The notes under the pieces were generated by a model, which made no database searches, was not told the DNA's origin, and was given only the letters and a program-made list of their open reading frames with translations. The translations under genes and the position numbers were made by a program. From contig CAMLLI010000050.1 in the NCBI GenBank assembly GCA_946480685.1, positions 1-11,413 of the forward strand: DNA of 11,413 nucleotides. The letters run 5' to 3'. Shown piece by piece: positions 1-7,153 of the stretch. Origin of the DNA: an uncultured Flammeovirgaceae bacterium (GTDB taxonomy: Bacteria; Bacteroidota; Bacteroidia; Cytophagales; Cyclobacteriaceae). Each line of letters begins with the position of its first letter. The first letter of the stretch is position 1.

Positions 1-472
1 CTTCATAGTAGGGAGTATTATCGGCTAATATACTTCGCGTCAGGTTCCAGCAGTCTTTACCAATGGCACTTTCAAAGCCGATGTGCGATCCAAATATACC
101 CGCATCGATCCATAGATTCTTTTTAGCGGATAATTTAATACCGGCATTCGCCTCGTATATATTTTTAAGAACGCCCGGTTCTGCCGCCAGGTTTGCATTG
201 GCGTATGTACCCGTCATTAAAGCAAGGTTCGCCCGAACATGGTCCGTATTATAAGAGCCTTTTATCATTCCGATGTTCAGGTTTACTTCATTATGACGGT
301 TAAAGGAATATATAAACCCCGGACGTGTATTATTCTGCGGTTTATTAAAATCGTATAGATAGTAAATTTCCATGTAGCCACTTACTGTGAAAGGTGAAGC
401 CGCTTTTTCTTCCTGGGCAACCGTTGTGAAGAAGGATAGTAAATATACAGTGAATAGGATATAGTGTTTCAT
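1..472 (-). CDS. Outer-membrane beta-barrel porin of the kdp operon (3' end missing)
   Basis: Start ATG at 470-472; 157 codons are visible before the left edge, with no stop. The first 20 or so residues are a signal peptide ending in VAQ|EE, the usual Bacteroidota cleavage style, so the product is exported. After it come alternating polar/aromatic segments typical of beta strands (SGYMEIYYLYDF, FNRHNEVNLNIG, VRANLALMTGTY, NLWIDAGIFGSHIGFES). I recognise this as the OmpL-like beta-barrel porin-2 type that often follows kdpC in Bacteroidota; that match is from memory, not a search. It lies 117 bases downstream of kdpC on the same strand, so it is probably the distal gene of the operon and passes K+ or other small solutes through the outer membrane. 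That function is inference. The heptamer array in the gap before it may affect its expression relative to kdpABC. Confidence 0.85.
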   Translation of the reverse strand, partial: MKHYILFTVYLLSFFTTVAQEEKAASPFTVSGYMEIYYLYDFNKPQNNTRPGFIYSFNRHNEVNLNIGMIKGSYNTDHVRANLALMTGTYANANLAAEPGVLKNIYEANAGIKLSAKKNLWIDAGIFGSHIGFESAIGKDCWNLTRSILADNTPYYE

Positions 473-490
473 AGTGTGTTGTTTCTTGTT

Positions 491-601
491 CGTTATCCTT
501 CAATCGTTATCCGTTACACGTTATCCGTTAGTCGTTATCCGTTTCTGTGGTTGTTCACGATTAACAATTAACGTATAACGATTAACGATTAACGACTAAC
601 G
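491..601. repeat. Heptamer repeat array in inverted arrangement (CGTTANN units)
   Basis: Two arrays of 7-base units face each other. At 491-546 there are eight units in the CGTTANN sense; every second unit is CGTTATC, giving an exact 14-base period with copies starting at 491, 505, 519 and 533. At 560-601 there are six contiguous units in the opposite sense (ATTAACA, ATTAACG, TATAACG, ATTAACG, ATTAACG, ACTAACG). A 13-base spacer (547-559) separates them. In the minus-strand transcript, CGUUA in one arm can pair with UAACG in the other, giving a ladder of 5-bp helices with 2-base internal mismatches. The right arm overlaps the last codons and stop of kdpC. It sits between kdpC and the porin and could act as a transcript-stability or attenuation element; that role is inference. 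Confidence 0.85.
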
Positions 602-1155
602 TGCTTCAATTTGTCGAGCGCGATATTAAGACTAAGTACATTCACCGTTTCCGGCCCAAACATCGGCTTGTTTGTATAGTGATCGATCAGTGCTGTAAGT
701 TTCCCTTCATCTATATTTCGTACACGCGCAATTCGGGCTACCTGTACGCGAACAGCCTGTGGAGAAAGGTGAGGATCGAGCCCACTACCCGAAGCCGTTA
801 CAAGTTCAGCCGGTATCTGTTCCTTTTTTATAGTAGGATTGTGCACAAGGAAAGTATCAATACGTGCCTGTACCTGTGCGAGGTAATCCGGATTAGATGG
901 ACCTTTGTTGCTTCCGCCAGAACCTGCTGCATTATAATTTACGGCAGATGGACGCGACCAGAAATATTCATCGGCTGTAAACGACTGTCCTATTTTTTCA
1001 AAGCCATAACGATTGTCTCCATACGTTATCGTTTCTCCTTTGCCGTGGTTGGGAGCGAACTGTGCAATGCCCCACACAGCGGCTGTATATATACCACAGA
1101 AGAAAACAATACAGCAAAGCGTTAATAAAGTGGCTGGCAAAATGTGATTTTTCAT
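589..1155 (-). CDS. kdpC: KdpC, accessory subunit of the high-affinity K+ transporting ATPase
   Basis: 188 residues, close to the family's usual ~190. One N-terminal membrane anchor (about residues 7-31) is followed by a periplasmic domain. Family motifs are all present: GQSFTADEYFWSRPSA, GSGGSNKGPSNP, ELVTASGSGLDPHLSP, and a C-terminal VNVLSLNIALD. KdpC is an essential part of the KdpFABC complex in the inner membrane and contacts KdpA; its exact role in coupling ATP hydrolysis to K+ import is still debated. The ATG is 5 bases after the kdpB stop, so the two are surely co-transcribed and probably translationally coupled; no clear Shine-Dalgarno is seen. The last three residues (Val-Ser-Arg) and the stop are read from the CGTTANN heptamer array, so the original C-terminus may have been altered by repeat insertion or growth. 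Confidence 0.97.
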   Translation of the reverse strand: MKNHILPATLLTLCCIVFFCGIYTAAVWGIAQFAPNHGKGETITYGDNRYGFEKIGQSFTADEYFWSRPSAVNYNAAGSGGSNKGPSNPDYLAQVQARIDTFLVHNPTIKKEQIPAELVTASGSGLDPHLSPQAVRVQVARIARVRNIDEGKLTALIDHYTNKPMFGPETVNVLSLNIALDKLKHVSR

Positions 1156-1160
1156 ATACG

Positions 1161-3227
1161 TTATAAGATCGTTGATACTACAATGTCAATAAGTTTTATT
1201 CCGAGGAAGGGAACGAGTATACCGCCCAGACCGTAGATGAGCAGGTTTCTGCGAAGTAATGCTGCGGCACCAATAGGTTTATAGGCAACACCGCGCAGCG
1301 CAAGTGGTATCAGCAATGGTATAATTATCGCGTTGAAGATGATTGCGGAAAGTATAGCACTCTCCGGACTCGCCAGTTGCATGATATTTATACTTTGCAA
1401 GGCGGGAATCGAAGTGATGAACAGTGCCGGAACAATGGCGAAGTATTTTGCTACATCGTTCGCTATACTGAAGGTGGTGAGTGTACCGCGCGTCATCAGT
1501 AACTGCTTACCAATCTCCACCACTTCAATTAACTTGGTAGGATCGTTATCGAGATCAACCATGTTGCCTGCTTCCTTTGCAGCAGCAGTACCGCTGTTCA
1601 TGGCGACACCTACATCAGCTTGTGCCAGTGCCGGAGCATCGTTGGTGCCATCGCCCATCATCGCTACAAGTTTACCGCTGGCCTGTTCGGCCTTGATATA
1701 CTCCATTTTATCTTCGGGCTTAGCTTCGGCTATAAAGTCATCAACACCGGCTTTCTGTGCTATATATTTAGCGGTTAACGGATTGTCGCCTGTAACCATT
1801 ACGGTTTTTACTCCCATCTTGCGCAAGCGCTCGAAGCGTTCGCGTATACCGGGTTTAATGATGTCCTGTAGTTCGATCGCGCCCATAACTTTGTTGTTGA
1901 CAGAGACAACCAGTGGTGTGCCACCGTTGGAGGAGATCCTGTCAACAGTATGTTTTGTATCCGCCGGAAATATATTACCTGCTTTTTCAACCAGTTTCCG
2001 GATCGCATCATAAGCACCTTTGCGTATACTACGGTCTTCGAGATCTATACCCGAAGTACGAGTCTCCGCGGAGAATTTGATGATGCGCGACTGCGGTAAT
2101 CCAAACGTAAGGTCTGCTATACTTCCCAATGCAGCAGGATGTTTGAATCCTTTGCCCGCAGCAAGTTCAATGATGGATTTACCTTCCGGAGTCTCATCAG
2201 CAAGCGATGCAATCGTGGCACATTCAATGAGATCGTCTTCCGGTATACCGTTGGCAGGATAGAAGTTAGTAGCCTTGCGGTTTCCAATGGTAATGGTACC
2301 GGTCTTGTCCAGCAAGATCGTGTCCAGGTCACCAGCTGTCTCAACAGCTTTTCCGGATTTCGTAATTACGTTGGCTCGCAATGCACGATCCATACCAGCT
2401 ATACCAATGGCAGACAGTAGTCCGCCTATAGTGGTTGGTATCAGGCAAACGAACAGTGCTATAAATGCTGCGATGGTAATGGGTGTATTTGCATAGAGCG
2501 AGAAAGGTTGAAGCGTTACACAAACGATAATGAAAATCAGGGTGAATGCTGCGAGTAAGATGGTGAGTGCTGTCTCATTCGGTGTTTTCTGACGTGATGC
2601 GTTTTCTACCAGTGCAATCATCTTGTCAAGAAAACTTTCTCCGGGTTTGGATGTTACAATTACTTTTATCCGGTCGGATAAAACTTTTGTACCGCCTGTT
2701 ACGGATGACTTGTCACCGCCCGATTCGCGAATTACGGGGGCAGACTCACCGGTGATGGCGCTTTCATCAATAGTCGCTATACCTTCTATGATTTCTCCAT
2801 CGGCCGGTATAATATCACCAGCTTCACAAATGAATACATCGCCCTTGCGTAACTGACTGGAGGATCGTGTAGTGATAACACCGTTATCGGCAATTACTTT
2901 TGCAGGAGTTTCTTCGCGTGTCTTTCGCAGCGAATCAGCTTGTGCTTTGCCACGTGCTTCTGCTATACCTTCGGCAAAGTTTGCAAACAATACAGTGAGT
3001 AACAGGATAAGGAATACGATAAAGTTATAGAGGAAGCTTCCCTGTGATGTTTCGCCCGTCAGTATCCAGATACAAACCACGAACATAACGGCTGTGCCAA
3101 TCTCCACCGTAAACATGACCGGGTTCTTGAATAATATTTTTGGATTTAGTTTTATAAAGGACTGCTTCAATGCTTCGTTTACAAGCTCGCGTTGAAACAG
3201 CGGTGTCTTTCTTTCTCGTGCAGACAT
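1161..3227 (-). CDS. kdpB: KdpB, P-type ATPase subunit of the K+ transporter
   Basis: 688 residues, the usual length. It hydrolyses ATP to drive K+ import through the KdpFABC complex (P-type ATPase class IA). The phosphorylation motif DKTGTIT has its aspartate at residue 307, and the actuator motif TGES has Glu161 and Ser162, the same numbers as in the E. coli protein; Ser162 is there the known inhibitory phosphorylation site. Other motifs: [18 protein letters not shown] in the membrane domain, KPEDK, and the hinge [21 protein letters not shown]. Membrane segments lie near 35-85, 215-275 and in the last ~110 residues. The N-terminus ([20 protein letters not shown]) is normal for KdpB, supporting the ATG at 3225-3227. 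It starts 49 bases after kdpA, the largest gap inside kdpFABC. Nothing is truncated or missing. Confidence 0.98.
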   Translation of the reverse strand: MSARERKTPLFQRELVNEALKQSFIKLNPKILFKNPVMFTVEIGTAVMFVVCIWILTGETSQGSFLYNFIVFLILLLTVLFANFAEGIAEARGKAQADSLRKTREETPAKVIADNGVITTRSSSQLRKGDVFICEAGDIIPADGEIIEGIATIDESAITGESAPVIRESGGDKSSVTGGTKVLSDRIKVIVTSKPGESFLDKMIALVENASRQKTPNETALTILLAAFTLIFIIVCVTLQPFSLYANTPITIAAFIALFVCLIPTTIGGLLSAIGIAGMDRALRANVITKSGKAVETAGDLDTILLDKTGTITIGNRKATNFYPANGIPEDDLIECATIASLADETPEGKSIIELAAGKGFKHPAALGSIADLTFGLPQSRIIKFSAETRTSGIDLEDRSIRKGAYDAIRKLVEKAGNIFPADTKHTVDRISSNGGTPLVVSVNNKVMGAIELQDIIKPGIRERFERLRKMGVKTVMVTGDNPLTAKYIAQKAGVDDFIAEAKPEDKMEYIKAEQASGKLVAMMGDGTNDAPALAQADVGVAMNSGTAAAKEAGNMVDLDNDPTKLIEVVEIGKQLLMTRGTLTTFSIANDVAKYFAIVPALFITSIPALQSINIMQLASPESAILSAIIFNAIIIPLLIPLALRGVAYKPIGAAALLRRNLLIYGLGGILVPFLGIKLIDIVVSTIL

Positions 3228-3276
3228 ATAGATATATATTAAAATGTTGTAGTATACTTTCGAGGCTATAGCTGGA

Positions 3277-4974
3277 TTATTTAACCATGCTGAAATACTC
3301 TGCTATAGGCCCCAGTGCCAGTGCTGTAAAGAATGACAAGGCTACAAGGATGGCGATCACGGCAAACGTCATAATGCCAAATGTTGCCGTGTCGGCCTGG
3401 AGCGTTCCGGAACTTTCAGGTATATATTTCTTTTCTGCGAGTATACCGGCTATGGCAATCGGTCCGATGATCGGGATGAAACGTGCCAGCAGCATAATAA
3501 TTCCGCACGAGATATTCCACCACGGTGTGTTGTCTCCTAATCCCTCAAAGCCACTGCCGTTGTTGGCGGATGACGAAGTATACTCGTATAGCATTTCAGA
3601 GAAACCGTGATAACCGGGATTGTTAAGCCATCCATAGTCGGGGTTGCTATAGAATATATAGGATGATAATGCCGTTGCTCCAAGGATCAAAAAAGGATGA
3701 AGCAGAAACACGATCATCGCTATTTTCATTTCACGCACTTCAATTTTCTTCCCGAGAAATTCGGGCGTTCGTCCAACCATGAGTCCGGAAATGAAAACTG
3801 CAATAATGATGAAGATGTAAAAGTTGAGAAGCCCTACGCCTTTACCCCCGTAGAAAGCATTGATCTGCATACCCAGCATGGTAAACATACCCGAGAGGGG
3901 CGTGAGACTATCGTGCATCGCATTAACAGATCCATTCGAAGTACACGTTGTAACGATAGCCCACAATGCAGAGGCGGCACTGCCAAAACGTACTTCTTTT
4001 CCTTCCATACTCCCGGCAGACTGATCTATACCCATCGATGCTATCGCAGGATTGCCATTCATCTCAAGATATATAGTAGGGATGAGGAACAAGAGAAATC
4101 CAGCAGTCATTACTGCGAAGATCATCCAGGCGAGCCGCTTGCGTTTCAGGTAATACCCTAATGCAAACACCAGTGCTATCGAGATGAGTGGAATGGAGAC
4201 TGTCTCAACGATGTTGGTAATATAGTTTGGATTCTCGAACGGATGCGCAGAGTTCACACCAAAGAATCCACCACCGTTTGTCCCAACCTGTTTAATGGCG
4301 ATCATCGCTGCAGCGGGCCCGCGTGATACTTGCACCGTATCACCCTGAAGCGTTGTGATCGTATCTTTACCTTCAAAAGTCATAGGCGTTCCATTAAACA
4401 CCAGGATAACAGCCACTATAAATGACACTGGCAGCAGAATGCGCGTACATGATTTAACAAAGTAATCATAGAAGTTACCAAGCTTGCTGGTGGTACGTTC
4501 GCGCAAGGCATTGAATAAAACAGCAGCGACTGCCATACCCGCACCGGCACTGATAAACTGGTATAGCATCAGTGTAATCTGACCGAAATAAGAAACACCG
4601 GATTCTCCTGAGTAGTGTTGCAGGTTTGTATTGGTAACAAAACTTACGGTAGTGTTAAACGCCAGGTCAGCGGACATGGAAGCGTTACCGTCCGGGTTGA
4701 GCGGAAGCCAGCCCAGGTTCATCAGGATCAGCATACCATAGAGAAACCAAACTATATTTATGGTAAGGAAGGCAACGAGGTGTTGCTTCCAAGTCATCTC
4801 GTGGGTAACGTTAATGCCGCTGATGCGGTAGAACAGTTTTTCAATCGGGTTGAAAATGGCATCCAGAAACGTTTTCTCACCGGCATATACCCGGGCTATA
4901 TATTTACCGAGCGGTATAGCCAGTGCAAAAGTGACCAGCAGTATAAAAATAACACTGACAATTTCAGTATTCAT
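3277..4974 (-). CDS. kdpA: KdpA, K+-binding and translocating subunit
   Basis: 565 residues, slightly longer than E. coli KdpA. A polytopic inner-membrane protein of the K+-channel superfamily that selects K+ in the KdpFABC complex. The four pore-loop filter regions can be seen: [12 protein letters not shown] (near residue 113), [19 protein letters not shown] (starting at about 231), [14 protein letters not shown] (about 343) and [19 protein letters not shown] (about 467). The C-terminus ([11 protein letters not shown]) and N-terminus ([15 protein letters not shown]) are also typical. The ATG lies 4 bases after the kdpF stop, so tight coupling is likely. Expression is expected from the sigma-54-type promoter at 5176-5191. 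No defect is visible. Confidence 0.98.
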   Translation of the reverse strand: MNTEIVSVIFILLVTFALAIPLGKYIARVYAGEKTFLDAIFNPIEKLFYRISGINVTHEMTWKQHLVAFLTINIVWFLYGMLILMNLGWLPLNPDGNASMSADLAFNTTVSFVTNTNLQHYSGESGVSYFGQITLMLYQFISAGAGMAVAAVLFNALRERTTSKLGNFYDYFVKSCTRILLPVSFIVAVILVFNGTPMTFEGKDTITTLQGDTVQVSRGPAAAMIAIKQVGTNGGGFFGVNSAHPFENPNYITNIVETVSIPLISIALVFALGYYLKRKRLAWMIFAVMTAGFLLFLIPTIYLEMNGNPAIASMGIDQSAGSMEGKEVRFGSAASALWAIVTTCTSNGSVNAMHDSLTPLSGMFTMLGMQINAFYGGKGVGLLNFYIFIIIAVFISGLMVGRTPEFLGKKIEVREMKIAMIVFLLHPFLILGATALSSYIFYSNPDYGWLNNPGYHGFSEMLYEYTSSSANNGSGFEGLGDNTPWWNISCGIIMLLARFIPIIGPIAIAGILAEKKYIPESSGTLQADTATFGIMTFAVIAILVALSFFTALALGPIAEYFSMVK

Positions 4975-4978
4975 AAGT

Positions 4979-5056
4979 CTAGAATTTTTCAGGTTTTACA
5001 AGTACGTAGCACAGGTATATAAATACCAGGATGGATAGAATGAACAGGACAATCAT
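4979..5056 (-). CDS. kdpF: KdpF, small membrane subunit of the K+ ATPase
   Basis: A 25-codon ORF, easily missed because of its size: starts MIVLFILSILVF and ends LVKPEKF before TAG. It is one hydrophobic helix with a short cytoplasmic tail ending in the Pro-Glu-Lys-Phe motif typical of KdpF (E. coli KdpF is 29 residues). KdpF lies at the KdpA-KdpB interface and stabilises the complex. Its position directly before kdpA (4-base gap) and 5 bases after the preceding small ORF is the normal kdpFABC order. The ATG at 5054-5056 is the only reasonable start in this frame. Confidence 0.9.
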   Translation of the reverse strand: MIVLFILSILVFIYLCYVLVKPEKF

Positions 5057-5061
5057 ATGTG

Positions 5062-5145
5062 TTAGATTTTTTCGAAGTAATCAATGGCTTTAAAAAAGAT
5101 GACGAAGCACAAAAGCCCCGATGCGATAAGTACGAAAGTGATCAT
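5062..5145 (-). CDS. Small single-span membrane peptide, first ORF of the kdp operon
   Basis: A 27-codon ORF: starts MITFVLIASGLLCFVIFF, then KAIDYFEKI and stop TAA. It has one predicted transmembrane helix (residues 2-18) followed by a short charged tail. I do not recognise a named family, though I have an impression that similar 25-30 residue ORFs ending in FFKxID(Y/F)FE(K/N)I precede kdpF in other Bacteroidota; this needs a search. Support from the sequence: ATG about 20 bases after the predicted sigma-54 transcription start, stop 5 bases before kdpF, same strand, same hydrophobic-helix-plus-tail plan as KdpF. It is the first ORF of the predicted transcript. It may be a further accessory subunit of the Kdp complex, a membrane regulator, or a leader peptide; the sequence does not decide. 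Confidence 0.65.
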   Translation of the reverse strand: MITFVLIASGLLCFVIFFKAIDYFEKI

Positions 5146-5175
5146 GGATATATAATTTAATGTTAGCTGGCTGTT

Positions 5176-5191
5176 GGCAACCTGTGTGCCT
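5176..5191 (-). promoter_or_regulatory. Sigma-54 (-24/-12) promoter of the kdp operon
   Basis: On the minus strand the sequence reads AGGCACACAGGTTGCC: the invariant GG of the -24 element (5190-5189) and GC of the -12 element (5178-5177) are exactly 10 bases apart, and GGCAC-N5-TTGC matches the sigma-54 consensus. Transcription would start near 5165, about 20 bases before the first small ORF. The adjacent regulator gene encodes an NtrC-type activator with the GAFTGA motif needed to work with sigma-54 polymerase, which fits this promoter. Not experimentally shown. Confidence 0.8.
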
Positions 5192-5198
5192 GTTATAG

Positions 5199-5221
5199 AA
5201 AATACTTGTAATCAGTATTTT
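5199..5221. promoter_or_regulatory. Perfect dyad just upstream of the kdp promoter, possible operator
   Basis: AAAATACT at 5199-5206 and AGTATTTT at 5214-5221 form perfect 8-base inverted arms around a 7-base spacer. The centre is at about -45 relative to the predicted kdp start, only some 8 bases upstream of the -24 element. This is closer than the usual enhancer position for an NtrC-type activator, so it could be a regulator half of a larger site, a site for another protein, or chance in AT-rich DNA. Confidence 0.35.
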
Positions 5222-5235
5222 GCGGATACATGAAA

Positions 5236-5265
5236 TAAAAAGACCCTTCGGAATCCGAAGGGTCT
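5236..5265 (-). terminator. Second terminator-like hairpin after the response regulator gene
   Basis: A 12-bp perfect inverted repeat: AGACCCTTCGGA at 5241-5252 and its complement at 5254-5265, with a single central base at 5253. On the minus strand the stem is followed by TTTTATTTCA, as in an intrinsic terminator. It stands 88 bases beyond the regulator stop and upstream of the kdp promoter. It is also a near-perfect palindrome centred at about -88 from the kdp start, so it may double as an activator site. Confidence 0.65.
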
Positions 5266-5292
5266 TTCAAAATTGGAAGGGTCTGCGTGTGC

Positions 5293-5325
5293 AAAAAAAA
5301 ATACCCTTCCGAAAGGGGAGGGTAT
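5293..5325 (-). terminator. Intrinsic terminator of the response regulator gene
   Basis: ATACCCTTCC at 5301-5310 pairs with GGGAGGGTAT at 5316-5325 (10 bp with one G-T wobble) around the loop GAAAG. On the minus strand the stem is followed directly by a run of eight or more T (complement of the A-run at 5293-5301). It lies 28 bases after the regulator stop, so it is the main terminator of that gene and separates it from the kdp operon. The left arm can alternatively pair with GGAAGGGT at 5275-5282. Confidence 0.85.
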
Positions 5326-5352
5326 ATTAAATGCAATTCAACTATGATTCTT

Positions 5353-6717
5353 CTATGAAAGATTATAGTCCTTGATTTTCTGGTAGAGCGTGGTGAGGCC
5401 GATGCCGAGCAGTTTGGCGGTTTGTGTTTTGTTACCTTTGGTATATGCCAGCACTTTCTGGATATGTTTTTTCTCGGCAGAGGCAAGATCCATGCTTCCC
5501 TCGGTCAATGCATGGTCATGAAGGTTGAAATCATAAGGTAAGATATCGGCATCGAATACAGGTTGATCATTCAGAATAACGCATCGCTCGATAACATTTT
5601 TTAATTCGCGGATATTACCTTTCCAAGGATGTTCCTGTAATGCTTTCAGAAATGCAGGCGACATGGTCGGAGCTGATGTGTTGGTCTTTACAGAGAAGTG
5701 ATTAATAAAGTACTCCGATAATTTCCGGATGTCCTCCTTTCGTTCGCGCAGTGGTGGCAGTGATATGGTAAATACCGATAGCCGGTAAAATAAATCGCTT
5801 CTGAAATTTCCGGCCTCCGATTCTTTTTCAAGATTACGATTCGTAGCAGCAATGAAGCGCACATTTACCTGTCGCACTTTGCTTTCGCCCACACGGTAGA
5901 ATTCGCCTGTCTCAAGAACGCGTAGTAATTTTGCCTGAAGATCTATATGCATCTCTCCAATCTCATCGAGAAAGAGTGTTCCTTCGTGCGCTTCTTCTAT
6001 ATATCCTTTCTTCGATTTGGTGGCGCCTGTAAATGCACCTTCTGCGTGGCCGAATAATTCGCTTTCCAGAAGATCTTTCGGAAAGGCGCTGCAATTAACG
6101 GCTACAAATGATTTTGCTTTCCGCGGACTTTCATAATGTATAGCCTGGGCAAATACTTCCTTGCCGGTGCCGGTTTCGCCCAGTAGCAGTACCGTTGTGT
6201 TGGTGGCAGATACCTTTCGGGAGAGCTCTATACTTTGCAATAACAATTTGTTCTGACCAAGTATATTATCAAAACCAAAACGTTCTTGAAGTTTCGATTC
6301 CAGGTTATATACTTTCTGTCGGAGCAATGCTTTCTCGGAAGCTTTGCTTAACAGCGGAATTATTTTTTCGGGATGTTCACTCTTGGTAAGGTAATCGAAG
6401 GCTCCGTTTTTGATGGCTTTGACACCGTCTTCTATGGTGCCGTACGCGGTCAGTACGATTACCTCGGCAACCGGGTAATCCTGTTTGATCCTGCTTACAA
6501 GTTCAACACCGTTTCCATCCGGCAATTTAACGTCAGAGACAACAATGTTGATGTTCTCTTTGTCCAACACCCGTATACCTTCTTTTATAGAAGCGGCCTG
6601 GTATACCGTGTATCCTTCAAGCTCTACTACGCGAGCCAATAGCTTGCGCAGGTTCTCTTCGTCATCGATAATTAAAACATTACTGCTATTCAATGTGGTA
6701 CGATCTGGGTTTTGCAA
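5353..6717 (-). CDS. NtrC-type sigma-54 response regulator, likely activator of kdp
   Basis: 454 residues with three domains in order. Receiver (about 13-125): acidic pair Asp18/Asp19, phospho-acceptor Asp62 in VVSDVKLPDGNG, Thr90, Lys112. AAA+ domain (about 150-385): Walker A GETGTGKE at 180-187, sigma-54 contact loop GAFTGA at 227-232, Walker B LFLDE ending at Asp251-Glu252, and FRSDLFYRL at 305-313. C-terminal Fis-type helix-turn-helix at about 429-451 (NKTQTAKLLGIGLTTLYQKI). It should be phosphorylated by a sensor kinase and activate sigma-54 promoters from a distance. Position directly upstream of a kdp operon with a sigma-54 promoter makes kdp its likely target, replacing KdpE; this is inference. 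The only start in frame before the receiver is TTG (6715-6717, or TTG at 6693); no ATG exists and a stop lies upstream at 6730-6732. The usual Lys-Pro after the last receiver strand is Lys-Ser here. Confidence 0.95.
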   Translation of the reverse strand: MQNPDRTTLNSSNVLIIDDEENLRKLLARVVELEGYTVYQAASIKEGIRVLDKENINIVVSDVKLPDGNGVELVSRIKQDYPVAEVIVLTAYGTIEDGVKAIKNGAFDYLTKSEHPEKIIPLLSKASEKALLRQKVYNLESKLQERFGFDNILGQNKLLLQSIELSRKVSATNTTVLLLGETGTGKEVFAQAIHYESPRKAKSFVAVNCSAFPKDLLESELFGHAEGAFTGATKSKKGYIEEAHEGTLFLDEIGEMHIDLQAKLLRVLETGEFYRVGESKVRQVNVRFIAATNRNLEKESEAGNFRSDLFYRLSVFTISLPPLRERKEDIRKLSEYFINHFSVKTNTSAPTMSPAFLKALQEHPWKGNIRELKNVIERCVILNDQPVFDADILPYDFNLHDHALTEGSMDLASAEKKHIQKVLAYTKGNKTQTAKLLGIGLTTLYQKIKDYNLS

Positions 6718-6729
6718 AGTAAAATAATC

Positions 6730-7000
6730 TTATGGAACGTAAGCCTGATAATACACAATATCTTTTTTGGGGTGAGCAGAACGTAACCAGTGGCTGGTTT
6801 CAAACGTCACCAAATCAGTTTCAGGTGTAAACGAGAGGTTGGTTGGATTCGGATTTGTGATGGCGCTTTGCCAGCAGTTAACAATATCTTTGAAGACTAT
6901 ATATCGGTTACTTGCATGAAAAATGATGTCGATGTTATCTGTTAGAATATAAGATGTTATCTGTTAGAATATAAGTCGACAGATGTTGGTATAGGTTCAT
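6730..7000 (-). pseudogene. Small ORF of unknown function split by a 22-bp tandem duplication
   Basis: In the frame ending TAA at 6730-6732 the minus strand is open for 77 codons and reads like protein (segments IIFHASNRYIVFKDIVNCW, TPETDLVTFETSHWLRS, PKKDIVYYQAYVP), but it has no early start codon and is closed by a stop at 6964-6966 inside a tandem repeat. An ATG at 6998-7000 opens a frame (MNLYQHLSTYILTDNI) that runs into the first repeat copy and stops in the second. Deleting one 22-base copy joins the two into a single 82-residue ORF. I do not recognise the family. It ends 12 bases before the regulator start, so the two could have formed a unit. Either a recent inactivating duplication, a reversible switch, or a chance ORF; codon-level evidence is modest because the frame is short. 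Confidence 0.5.
6931..6974. repeat. Perfect 22-bp tandem duplication
   Basis: Two identical adjacent 22-base copies at 6931-6952 and 6953-6974, each beginning GATGTTATCTGTTAG. Because 22 is not a multiple of three, the second copy shifts the reading frame of the minus-strand ORF across it. Perfect identity suggests a recent event. Confidence 0.95.
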
Positions 7001-7153
7001 GTTGAAAGCGAGCAACTAACTTATTGACTTCTGTAAAAATACGGATGCAGTTCTGTGTAATCTTTTGAGTTTGTAAGAAAATACTTTGCTGTAGATTTGT
7101 CGCAGTTCTCACCTGTGCATAGACAGGTAAGGTTAAGTACAATTTGGGTTAAG

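Noticed and set aside
491..601. CRISPR array
   Set aside because: The units are 7 (or 14) bases without unique spacers and no cas genes are nearby; it is a simple tandem array in two orientations.
601..1125. 174-codon plus-strand ORF
   Set aside because: It is the antisense of kdpC, whose reading frame has full family motifs; the plus-strand translation is Arg/Tyr/Cys-rich and not protein-like.
6732..6830. 32-codon plus-strand ORF (MERKPDNTQYLFWGEQ...)
   Set aside because: It overlaps the better minus-strand frame in antisense, is short, and has no recognised features.
6957..7142. 61-codon minus-strand ORF with TTG start (YLTLPVYAQVRT...)
   Set aside because: The start resembles the end of a signal peptide, but there is no ATG, a stop lies just upstream, and it uses a different frame from the more convincing 82-codon ORF. 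It also ends in the tandem repeat by chance. Kept only as a weak possibility of gene decay.
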